A program made the translations under genes and the position numbers. Positions 54,666 to 63,510 of a stretch of DNA of 64,000 nt are shown one piece after another. Position 1 is the stretch's first letter. Each line of letters starts with the position of its first letter. This DNA is from Nannochloris sp. 'desiccata'. Taxonomy: Eukaryota; Chlorophyta; Trebouxiophyceae; Chlorellales; Chlorellaceae. The stretch lies in contig JAGTXX020000013.1 in assembly GCA_019044685.2 (NCBI GenBank), forward strand, positions 248,001-312,000, in the 5' to 3' direction. The notes beneath the pieces were generated by a model. The model searched no databases. It was not told where the DNA came from and saw only the letters and a program-made list of their open reading frames with translations.

Positions 54666-55244
54666 TTACATACAACAACTACAATTACTCTCAAGGGCAG
54701 GTTTCATCATAATATCATAAGCCTTTGCAGGGCGTAGGTGCTGTCCATAGGCCACTTGAAAGCCCCCGTCAACTGGGGATGCTTCAGCACCCATACGAGG
54801 CTGACACATAGGTGTAGAAGAACTACATTCTGTCCATATACTACCAGAATCGGGACATGCAGGGTTAGTAATTATAGCACGGAGAGTCCATTCTTGTCCA
54901 GCGAATCGTACAAACTCCTGGCATTTGTAAGTATAAGGTGATCCGCCTCCTAAACTATTAAATTGAATTGCATCGCACACATATGAGGTATCCACTTTGT
55001 CAACAGGCTTTTCAAACAGTTCCGGATCGTCACAATCAGGCATACGGCCAGTTACAGGGCAATCGATGGGTTGCTGCACGTTTCGTGAACAGGCCAAACG
55101 GGCGGCGGTTGGGTCGGGAGGGAAATTTCCAGAAAGTCTGCGGCAATAGACGCAGGTGTGCGGATGTGTTTGCGAGTGTACTGCGAGCGGGAAACCCGCG
55201 ATGAAAGGGAGTAACAAGATCAAGAAACGTGCGAAGAATGGCAT
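54666..55244 (-). CDS. Secreted cysteine-rich protein of unknown function, 192 aa
   Basis: Intronless. Signal peptide MPFFARFLILLLPFIAGFPL..., cleaved near VHSQ. The mature part has 13 Cys, including CVYCRR at its start and CSCC at its end. The segment GGFQVAYGQ resembles KPFQVAYGN of the CDH-like gene at 36.9 kb, but the histidine motif is absent, so it is not called a CDH protein. It may share only that strand or be a divergent relative. It lies within the secreted-protein island between the lipocalin and leader-A gene 2. Confidence 0.7.
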   Translation of the reverse strand: MPFFARFLILLLPFIAGFPLAVHSQTHPHTCVYCRRLSGNFPPDPTAARLACSRNVQQPIDCPVTGRMPDCDDPELFEKPVDKVDTSYVCDAIQFNSLGGGSPYTYKCQEFVRFAGQEWTLRAIITNPACPDSGSIWTECSSSTPMCQPRMGAEASPVDGGFQVAYGQHLRPAKAYDIMMKPALESNCSCCM

Positions 55245-55822
55245 GGTGCTTCAAGAGGAAGAGACCGAGCAGTACATATGTAAGCCTTGGAAGGTGCAAT
55301 GCGGCTCTTATAGGCCTTAGGATCCAGTCTAAACCTTTTTAGAGAATTTCCAAAGGGTAATCAGCAATGCTTTATGCTTTAGGGGGAAGTAGTGTCGTCA
55401 AGGTTGCCTTTTGCTTGCTTTCTCCGGTGCTTAAAAGCTAATTAGCTGGTCATGCATGCTGTTGATTCTACAAATGCTTTTAGTATGCATTTACATATCT
55501 ATTTAAGCGTCTAAACAAGGTGTGTAGCTTTCCTTATTGGGTGACTTCAAGTAGGGCTTTGTACTGCAGCTGCCTTTGACCAATTGCAAAGCCCTAATAA
55601 CCAGCATAGTTTACAAGAGTCTCATACCTGAGTCTCCGAAAGCAATAAGATAATTAGCAAATACCGCATGTAAAACATAGACATCAAACGTAACAGCTAT
55701 TCATTCCTCGCTCTCTATCACTTACCGTGACTACCCTCGCTGACCCGTATTGAAAAGTCCATCTTGGCCTTACTGCTCCTAGTTTTCGGCATTGACAATA
55801 TACACACTCTATCAATATCGAC
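55245..55822. other. Intergenic region between divergent secreted-protein genes
   Basis: 578 bp upstream of both the Cys-rich gene (-) and leader-A gene 2 (+). Several TATA-like stretches; no gene or RNA recognised. Confidence 0.45.
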
Positions 55823-56771
55823 ATGGCTCGTTTCGATGCATTGATCGCCCTTGTGGCTGTGTTATTCTTTGCGACCGTTGTTGGAGGTAAGTTGGGTAAA
55901 CACTCGAGTGCCAAAGCGCATATGCATGCGCTTGCATGCTGCTTTCACGGCTTAAATCGCTTTTCCGTCCATTTGGCTACCTCTAGCGTTTGTTTTATAC
56001 TGCACTGGGTCGATTCTGTGCCTGGTATTGATTGGTTGTATAAGCTTTCTCTAGTTAGTCTTCTACGGGACAAAACGTTCTCAAATATAATCTTCCTTTC
56101 TGATTTGCTTTACTGCAGCTAAGACCAGCTCTACCCAGAGCCGTGCTCTCAAACAATCTTTTAATTTCCCTGACAATGTTGACGACATCGTTAGGGATGT
56201 ACAGGACCAAATTTCCAGACAAAGTTGCACCAACAATTGCTGCACTTGGGATTGCAATGTAGACGTGCCTACCGGTGAAACTTGCACAGGCTGTTCGATA
56301 TCAAAATGTGGGGCAACTCAAGCGAATGGGGCGCAAATTGCTAATTGTTGCGCATGGCCATGTACCGAAAAAGTCCCTCAGGTGTGCTCAGGTTGCTCTA
56401 AAAGCAGATGTGGGGAAACTTGCGTCCAAGATTCCAATCCATCTGATTCGACGGGGCCCAGCTCGACCGGGCCCAGCTCAACCAAACGTTTGCCTACAAC
56501 CATGTCATCTCAACGCGGTTCCACTCTCAATCTGCGATTCAATGCTGCTAAGTCGAGTAATTGTCAGCAAGACTATAGCTATCGAACAGAATACTATACT
56601 GGGGCGAGTTCTTCTGGACATTTGGTTTGGTACAGCTGTAGCCCGGAGAATATCGTCGTCCAAAGTGACTCCGTTGGCAAGTTCATTGGAAGCTATAACG
56701 GCGTTGTAATGGTGTGGTATGATGTCCCCTGGGGCACGGGGGGGCGGAAGGTGGACATCTCTTGGCGCTAG
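55823..56771 (+). CDS. Leader-A secreted protein, gene 2 (Cys-rich, intact)
   Basis: Exon 1 (55823-55886) encodes the leader MARFDALIALVAVLF...; exon 2 (56119-56771) starts AKTSSTQSRALKQ. 238 aa, the only leader-A gene read without a break. Two similar Cys blocks follow: CCTWDCNVDVPTGETCTGC and CCAWPCTEKVPQVCSGC, each then SKCG/SRCG. A repeated Ser/Thr/Gly/Pro linker (STGPSSTGPSSTK) leads to a ~95-residue C-terminal domain containing NLRFNAA, YSYRTEYYTGASSSGHLVW and VMVWYDVPWG, which is shared with gene 3. The linker layout resembles carbohydrate-binding secreted proteins, but no known domain is recognised. Probably extracellular. Confidence 0.85.
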
Positions 56772-57199
56772 CCTTGTTAAGGCTTCATATTAGTCTGCTG
56801 TTTATTGCTATTTTCCAACAAGCAAGGCGGGTCTCGAGCTGTGCCTCTTCAAAAGGGGCTTTCTCACCCTCTTACAGTAGTTTTCCTTTTTCCTCACACT
56901 TGCTTTGCATTTTAGAAAAACCATCTTGGACATCAGAGCTCCAGTTTTTTCAATGAATTAATAAAGGTTTTGGGTTGTACTAAAACAGTCTTTGCAATTG
57001 CGTTGTTAATGAAAGCCGCTGCCGCTCCTGCTAAAAACTTTTTTTTAAATTTTAACAGATTGAAGTTCTTTATATGTTAATGTTGAGAAGATGATCGAGT
57101 AATGTTGCACATATTAGTTTAAAGAACAGAAACAAGGTGTAAAATAGTTTTCTATAACGTGCGAACGAGTAAAAGGCAAAGAGATGCTAGATGATTTAT
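56772..57199. other. Convergent intergenic region, source of the SET-fragment 3' flank
   Basis: 428 bp of AT-rich 3' flanking sequence. The right part (57066-57199) is the parent of the fragments at 49.2 and 48.1 kb. Confidence 0.5.
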
Positions 57200-58648
57200 T
57201 TATTGTGCCTGTAAAATGAAATGAGCCAAGGCAGAATGCAATATCCTCTTCTTCCCGATTCTATACTCTAATGCAGTTTTATAATTCCCACGAGCGGTCT
57301 CAACAGCCTTTTCATCATCTTCCAAACTTGTCGAAAAGCCGGCCAACACTTGTTGACACCTCGTGGCAATCAAAATCGGCACGTTTAAAGCCTGTAGAAA
57401 CTCCTCATTCTTTTCAATTTTGTGCGCATCACAACTTTCAACATCGTGAAATGCCCCAGAAGCCAACGTACTAGCTACAAAGAGTTTTAAACAGGCACCA
57501 ACACCTTCTAGAAGACGGTAATCGATACCAGATGGCGTAAGTACCATTCTCGTGTAATCATTTTCTATATCCACACTCACTGCCCCTTCTTCTTCTTCTC
57601 CTCCTGCACTAAGTTCTTTGGATAATTCAGTATACCACTGTTTTCTAGAGTCTGTATCTTTTATTGGATCAATCGATTCCGCTTCAACCCCAGTACCCTG
57701 AGCGATGACGCCTGCAATAAATTCAACAATCTCATCCAAATTTTGAAATAAAACAAGGCCATCGTACTCATTTCCTTTCGGAATAAACCCAAATAATAGT
57801 AGAAACACGTCGTTTGGCCATTTTCCATAACTAATTGTCACTTCCTCTCCTTTTTGAATGCCTTGCTCCCCGGCAACAAGTTCAAATATCGAAGGGCGGG
57901 GGGTGCTGTTCATCTGCGGTGGAGCGATCTCTTCGGTTGCGGCAGAACCTTGACAGACATCTGGGTTATGTATACACCGCACAGTTGCATTGGCCTTCTC
58001 CCCATTATGGTTGCAAAGGTCAACACCAGGGACCCACACGTGAACACCAGAGCTTAGGAAAGATCGAGAGTGGACGAGCGAGAGAGCATACGCTACCTCT
58101 GCAGGTCTATATTGAGCAGTGTTGCCGTTCCCATTACCGCCGCTGCAAAGCCTTTGTACAGCTGTATCGAACACCGTGCGTAGGTTATACGCTTCATTTA
58201 TTGTATCAAGTTCTTGAAATTCAGCTACTTCTTCTGACGACCAGTACAGCCAAGGTAAATTAATATTTTTGGGCAAGGAGTCTAACCAAGGCGTGTTTTC
58301 ACCGTGTTTGATAACGCGTAAGATATTTTCTGCCATGTGAATGGACCATTCCGTTTCGGATGCGCCTTCGGAAGTGAGGGCAGAGGAGAGCGGCACGGAG
58401 AGAATAGTGTCTTCGGGGTTTATTTCTTGGGTTGCAATAAGACCATATCCTAGATCTTCGCCCCGGAATGTTCTCTCAACTTTGAGATCTAACGGTGATG
58501 CACCTTGGGTCGTCACCAGCCATTGAAGTAAGCTTAAGGGATGGGTAACTGGCGAGGCTGCATTCGAGGATGCTTGAGCAATACATCTTGCTCGGGAAGG
58601 AGGCTTAATCCAGCCTTTAGGGGTGATGTGAATTTTTAATGTCAACAT
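57200..58648 (-). CDS. SET-domain protein methyltransferase, Rubisco-LSMT-like, plastid-targeted
   Basis: Intronless, 482 aa. A ~35-residue N-terminal extension looks like a plastid transit peptide. The split SET domain has LGYGLIATQEINPEDTILSVP near the start, SRSFLSSGVHVWVPGVDLCNH and, at the end of the domain, GEEVTISYGKWPNDVFLLLFGFIP. The C-terminal part is the Rubs-subs-bind helical domain. The family methylates Lys of plastid proteins such as the Rubisco large subunit and fructose-bisphosphate aldolase; substrate here is not determined. Its 3' end has been copied into the accessory island at 48.1 and 49.2 kb. Confidence 0.9.
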   Translation of the reverse strand: MLTLKIHITPKGWIKPPSRARCIAQASSNAASPVTHPLSLLQWLVTTQGASPLDLKVERTFRGEDLGYGLIATQEINPEDTILSVPLSSALTSEGASETEWSIHMAENILRVIKHGENTPWLDSLPKNINLPWLYWSSEEVAEFQELDTINEAYNLRTVFDTAVQRLCSGGNGNGNTAQYRPAEVAYALSLVHSRSFLSSGVHVWVPGVDLCNHNGEKANATVRCIHNPDVCQGSAATEEIAPPQMNSTPRPSIFELVAGEQGIQKGEEVTISYGKWPNDVFLLLFGFIPKGNEYDGLVLFQNLDEIVEFIAGVIAQGTGVEAESIDPIKDTDSRKQWYTELSKELSAGGEEEEGAVSVDIENDYTRMVLTPSGIDYRLLEGVGACLKLFVASTLASGAFHDVESCDAHKIEKNEEFLQALNVPILIATRCQQVLAGFSTSLEDDEKAVETARGNYKTALEYRIGKKRILHSALAHFILQAQ

Positions 58649-58797
58649 GATGTTCGCTAAATAAATATTAATCGAAATGTGAGTTCTTTAAGGGCTCCAA
58701 ATATTCTGTCCAGATTTTTTAAACACAACTTGAAGTCGGTGCCACAGAACAAAAGTTTTACAGATAAAACCATTTTCGTTTTCTCTATGTGAATAAT

Positions 58798-59910
58798 ATG
58801 ACCTTGGGTACTCAATTAACCCGGCGAAGGCCTTTTTGCAGCTCCTTGACCACACAAACTGTAAATCATGTCAGCTCGATCCCAACTCGACCTCTACTAT
58901 CTTTCAAGCTCGCTGCAGCCCACCCTTTATTCACCACTCCAAGCATATTGACATCAAAAGCTAGGAGAGGCCCCAGCAGTGTTATTCCAAGAGCGCAACG
59001 CAAGCAAGACCCTGAGGTGGTTCAGGCTCGAAAGGACGATGCCACAATTTTAGGCACCGCCTTTACGCTCACAGCTCTTGTTCTTCTAGCCCTCCGTTTT
59101 GGAGGCAACACAATGAGTGAAATTGACGCTTTTGAATGGATTGGTCTCAATTCTGGCGATCTCTTAGGCGCCTTATTCTGGTCGATTTCTCTCTATTTTG
59201 CCTCGCCGTGGCAACTTTTACTTTTATTCCTAGGCAAAGTTGAAACAGATCGCCCATCAGACTGGATATTACGCCGAATGGGCGAAGCAGCAAGGCTTAA
59301 TGTCGACGACATCGATTATGAAGCACCTCTTCCTCTCCGTATCGCTACCATTGCCTTTTTCGCAGTTAGCGGCGTCGCCACTTCGGCGTTTTTGGATGCT
59401 TCCCTTGGTGACGGCACTTGGGCTGTCAGCTCAGGCATAGGTTCCTTATTCGGCGCTGGGCTTTATGAAGTAGGCCGTCCAGAACGTCTAAGCGTAGATG
59501 AAGCGAAAATTCTAGAATCGCAGTGGCAAGACTTTAAAGGCTTTGCCGATGATGCCTTGATAATGAAGGGTAGGTGCCATGAAAGTGAGATATTTAAAGC
59601 TTTTAGAGCTCGTTTTGGTCGTTATCGTACCCAAGAAGCGCTTAATGATATCAGATTAAGAGATATGGTGAGAAATTGGCATAGAGGAGCGGAGAGATCG
59701 CGGTCTGGGTGGTATAAGAATGTGTCCTTACGGAGCTCTCAACCTGCAGCGAGAGCTGAACTGCCGGAATCTGAGCGGCTGCCAGCGGGGTATAGCAGCG
59801 GGAATAGTGGCAGCGAGAGTGAGACTGAAGATAGCAGTGTTAGAATGGTGAGCAATACTAGTGAAGATGATGAAAGTACTGGTACGGGATCGTTGCTTGA
59901 TGCTTTATAG
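58798..59910 (+). CDS. Conserved plastid membrane protein of unknown function
   Basis: Intronless, 370 aa, starting at the ATG at 58798. The first ~70 residues are basic and Ser/Thr-rich, like a plastid transit peptide. Three to four hydrophobic segments follow (ATILGTAFTLTALVLLALRF, GALFWSISLYFASPWQLLLLFLG, IATIAFFAVSGVATSAFLD, WAVSSGIGSLFGAGLYEVG). The soluble part contains KGRCHESEIFKAFR and RLRDMVRNWHRGAERSRSGWY, blocks I associate with an uncharacterised plant plastid family. The C-terminal tail is acidic and Ser-rich. It is divergent from the SET gene (149 bp). Confidence 0.72.
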   Translation: MTLGTQLTRRRPFCSSLTTQTVNHVSSIPTRPLLSFKLAAAHPLFTTPSILTSKARRGPSSVIPRAQRKQDPEVVQARKDDATILGTAFTLTALVLLALRFGGNTMSEIDAFEWIGLNSGDLLGALFWSISLYFASPWQLLLLFLGKVETDRPSDWILRRMGEAARLNVDDIDYEAPLPLRIATIAFFAVSGVATSAFLDASLGDGTWAVSSGIGSLFGAGLYEVGRPERLSVDEAKILESQWQDFKGFADDALIMKGRCHESEIFKAFRARFGRYRTQEALNDIRLRDMVRNWHRGAERSRSGWYKNVSLRSSQPAARAELPESERLPAGYSSGNSGSESETEDSSVRMVSNTSEDDESTGTGSLLDAL

Positions 59911-60130
59911 GGGGAGAAACAGTGAAGGAAACTAAAGTTCAACTTTATTCTTTACAATCTGCAAAATGTGGTCTCGATGACTCTTTCGATTTGATTGAAT
60001 TTGAATTTCATAATTTCATTACCCCGATAATCTTACAATTACTATTAAAGCATACTTGATTAAAGAGAGAAAGGAGTACTATTATGTAGTTTATCTAGCA
60101 TACACTGCTGCCATCATCGTCACTCTATCA

Positions 60131-62293
60131 TCAGCTCGCAGCTACTACAAACAGTTCACCTAAAAATTTCAAAAACCGCTTCGAGTAGTGTCGGGGATCT
60201 GCCACAGAAACACTAGATCCGTGCAACGACGTTTTCCAGGCATGCTCGACTCTTTTCCTCGTATTATATTTCTGTAAGAAATCTATGATTCCGAAATACA
60301 ACAGCACAGGCTCACGAACGACAACACCAGACGTAGTTGTTTTTACGGCGAAGGCAGGCACCGCCCACCCGTTGCCGCGCTGTTCATCTCCACCTACAAG
60401 CGAAGAAGAAAGCTTTTTCTTGTTGGAAGACGGAGAATTTGTGAGAGTTGCAGCAGCAGAGGCAAGACTAAAGGTATTTAATCCCGCATTACCACCACCA
60501 CTACCAGCAAAAGCACCAGCTGGTGTTGTATCACTAAAGTTCAGAGTCATGGGGGAGGCTGGAGTCGAGATCATAGCCATAGAGCTGACGGTATTAAAGT
60601 CTGGAACTCGGTGTTTTTCTTCCATCCACGGTTGACGTACCCTTGATGGAGGTCGATGCGACTGCGCTTCTGCAGCGAGCACCCGTGCAGCTAATCGACT
60701 TGAATTGGCGGTAGCGACGACAGAAGCTGCTGTACGTGATAATGCCGGTTCCAGTACTCCAGCTGTGGAAAGTGATTCCAATGTGTCTACCAGAGATTCA
60801 CCCACAGCCATACTACCTGTACGTTTGGGCTTTCTATTAACAGGAGGGAAACTAGGTAGTTGTTGGATCAATGGTTGTTGGGGTGATTGTTCGTCTTGTT
60901 GTGATATGGAGGCAGCGGTGGGAGAGCCACCGGCAGCAACGTTCACTTCAGCAGCTTCAGGGTTGCTGTTCTCTGTAGGCCAATCACTAAAAGGTGGGTA
61001 CCACTCTTCATTCCCCCATCGTAGAAAATGTACCCCTAATAGCAACGAATAATCCATAACGTGCAATTTTTCTAAAAATTCAGCATCAGCTGCTATCTGT
61101 CGCATAAATGCAGCATGTTGCTCAGCTGTCAATTCAAATTTCAAATCTATATCTTGATCTTTTAAAGTTGCCTCGGGATTTTTTGCGCGTTTTTCTTCTC
61201 CTACAGTACGTTTATATGTACTGCCTTTTAAATCGTACTTCCGGTGCATACGACGATCAGTAGGCAAGACATTGCCCATGACTAAGAACCGAGCATTTCT
61301 GCCAAGCCACGGGGAGATTCTATGCACTCCTAAGAATCTGACTAAAAACGTATTAGGCTGCGCAGCTATATGCGCATGATATCTTTTGACAAGACCTAGT
61401 AAGAGTTCCATTTCTTCTTTTCGTACAGATTTGATCATAAAGCGATCATCGGAAGAAAGAAAGAATATACAGCCAGAGGCGCCGGGAGAGGCAAGTTCTC
61501 TCAAGGCAGGCCCTCCAGTAAGGCTTACTAGGTAATCAGCGTTGTCGATACCAAATAGAGACCGCAATCGTTGAAAAACACGTGGAGTGTAGTCCTTCCA
61601 GGTAAACGAAGGAGCTTCTCCAGCACTGCCAACTGGGAAATATTGAATAGCGACTGCTGAAAAATCTGATGACATCAGCGGCTCATCTATTTTTCTCTTA
61701 ACACTCTCCGACGAGGAAGCAGAGACGAGAGAATCTTGCCCAGCTTGTGCTATACTATACATTATTCCTAATTGTAATTGCTGCATTAAATCGTAAGAGT
61801 GATGCCCTTTGTAAATAACTTCTCCTGGCTGCAGCGGTCTGGTAGCGGCAGCCGCAGCAGCAGCTTTCTTCTTTGCGTCTTTATATTGCTTTTTCCGCTT
61901 ATCATCTTTACTATCATCTACTCGTAGAGATGTTTCTTTAACTAATTGCCCTTTGTTGTACGTTCTCAAGTATACTATCGATGCTGGCGGTGCTGGTTTG
62001 AACACGCCTTTGCCGTCCATTTGCCCGTTTGCCCAGCCGCCAAAGTACATCGAACCATCAGCTGCAGCGAAAGTTCCTTGTCCATTTTGAGTTCCATCAC
62101 GCCATTCACCTTCATACCGGTCACCAGAAGGCCATAGAAGAACACCACGGCCGTTCATCTTGCCATCTTCAAAATGTCCACTATATGAAGTGCCATCTGG
62201 AAATTCAACAGTGTGGTCTCCGTCAGGCAAGTCATCTTTAGGAGATATAGCAGCAATTGAATTGCCTATATCTCCAGATGATGAAGCAATCAT
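60131..62293 (-). CDS. PIP5K: Phosphatidylinositol-4-phosphate 5-kinase with MORN repeats
   Basis: Makes PtdIns(4,5)P2 at the plasma membrane. From the ATG at 62293 (MIASSSGDIG) it gives 720 aa without introns; in-frame sequence continues 5' but lacks another ATG, so a longer spliced start is possible. Three MORN repeats (YSGHFEDGKMNGRGVLLW, YEGEWRDGTQNGQGTF, YFGGWANGQMDGKGVF) precede the kinase domain, which has SGCIFFLSSDDRFMIKS, the DLKGSTYKRTV block, MDYSLLLGVH and the C-terminal LYFGIIDFLQKYNTRKRVEHAWKT. MORN plus PIP5K is the plant type. A long Ser/Ala/Gln/Gly-rich insert interrupts the kinase domain before the C-terminal motif. Confidence 0.93.
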   Translation of the reverse strand: MIASSSGDIGNSIAAISPKDDLPDGDHTVEFPDGTSYSGHFEDGKMNGRGVLLWPSGDRYEGEWRDGTQNGQGTFAAADGSMYFGGWANGQMDGKGVFKPAPPASIVYLRTYNKGQLVKETSLRVDDSKDDKRKKQYKDAKKKAAAAAAATRPLQPGEVIYKGHHSYDLMQQLQLGIMYSIAQAGQDSLVSASSSESVKRKIDEPLMSSDFSAVAIQYFPVGSAGEAPSFTWKDYTPRVFQRLRSLFGIDNADYLVSLTGGPALRELASPGASGCIFFLSSDDRFMIKSVRKEEMELLLGLVKRYHAHIAAQPNTFLVRFLGVHRISPWLGRNARFLVMGNVLPTDRRMHRKYDLKGSTYKRTVGEEKRAKNPEATLKDQDIDLKFELTAEQHAAFMRQIAADAEFLEKLHVMDYSLLLGVHFLRWGNEEWYPPFSDWPTENSNPEAAEVNVAAGGSPTAASISQQDEQSPQQPLIQQLPSFPPVNRKPKRTGSMAVGESLVDTLESLSTAGVLEPALSRTAASVVATANSSRLAARVLAAEAQSHRPPSRVRQPWMEEKHRVPDFNTVSSMAMISTPASPMTLNFSDTTPAGAFAGSGGGNAGLNTFSLASAAATLTNSPSSNKKKLSSSLVGGDEQRGNGWAVPAFAVKTTTSGVVVREPVLLYFGIIDFLQKYNTRKRVEHAWKTSLHGSSVSVADPRHYSKRFLKFLGELFVVAAS

Positions 62294-62385
62294 GCTATCT
62301 TCGTATGGGGATCGAAGGCCGTCGGCACGACCATTTTCAGGTGTTGCTGGTGGGACTCCATTCGCCGACAATCCCGTTGAAGATG

Positions 62386-63341
62386 TTAATCCACCTCCTT
62401 GTTTCCGTAGGAGATTAAGCCTTCAAGCCAAACTCTATCTTGACTACAGCAACATGCTGAGGTGAGCTGAGGAACCTCCTCTAGTTCAAAAATATTTCGA
62501 TAGAAACAAGAAGAGATCCTCAAAGACGAATGCTCTGGTCCTTGTTTGATTTCAGTTGTGAAACCTTTACCGTAGTCAATTTTAAGAGCTCTGAGTCTGT
62601 TGACAAGTGATGTGTAGCTATCTCTTTGCAGCCATGCCACCATTTTCATCGTAAATCTGCGAGAATTAACACGAAAGGAATGTGAGTGATGGAAGTGTAT
62701 TGCCCGACGGCGGTGCGGTAACGTAAAAGTAAACCAACAAATTGAAAGTTCTCTCACACCAAAGCTGGGGTAGTATGTGCACCCATATGGTCCCTTATAA
62801 TCTCCATCACTGCTTCTTCATCTCTCAAGAACGACAGCAATGTTTTATGAGTTGCCAAAGCCAAACATGCCACAGATAAATGTGTCTTTGCTCGAGTGTC
62901 TACAATCATATCTGAATGCCGGTTATATAATCTATCATATTCACTCTCTAATGCACTTCTAAGCATTAATTCACGTCCTTCTAGCTGGTGATGTTGCTTG
63001 CAGCGTGCCTCTACCAATCCTTTTATCCACCAGCGGCGGTTCGCCCCTTCCAGCCAGTCTCTCAGGCCAGAGAACCTATCGATCCAGTGATCATATTGGG
63101 CAGCATTAGTGGAGAAATGATGTTGGACGATATATGAAATGGCAGGGAGAATGTCATAGGCTGGTGGGATGGTCGAAAGAGCATTATTTTTTGGAGTGAT
63201 CTGAGATAATTTGGAACCGGTGACGAGCCTGCGCAGCATTGGGCCTTCCTCTGGTCTCCTTTCTAAGTCTAAAGTAGGTTGGCTAACTGGAGAATTCAAA
63301 ATGTGGAAACAAAAATGCAGCATGATCATATTGGGGTCCAT
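62386..63341 (-). CDS. L-2-amino-thiazoline-4-carboxylate-hydrolase-like protein
   Basis: Two exons: 63341-62758 and 62656-62386, in phase (TTPALV|FTMKMVAW), 284 aa. The C-terminal block SCFYRNIFELEEVPQLTSACCCSQDRVWLEG is similar to the 'C-y..f.e.g.peltp.fC..D..w..g' pattern of the bacterial L-2-amino-thiazoline-4-carboxylic acid hydrolase family, also found as uncharacterised proteins in plants. The N-terminal half is helical and rich in Arg. The first 35 residues might be an organelle presequence. Reaction is only inferred from the family. Its stop is about 90 bp from the PIP5K start. Confidence 0.6.
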
Positions 63342-63510
63342 TTTCTGGTTTCGATCTCATTTGAATTTTGTCCAGCCTTGCATTGCATTACAAACAAATA
63401 TAAAGCTCAATTTTGATAACAACACATTCTTCAGTCTCGAATGAAGACATTAGCGAGAATGGCTTTAGACTTTAGTTTTCCACGCTAGTGATCACTAGCT
63501 TATTTTTGCA

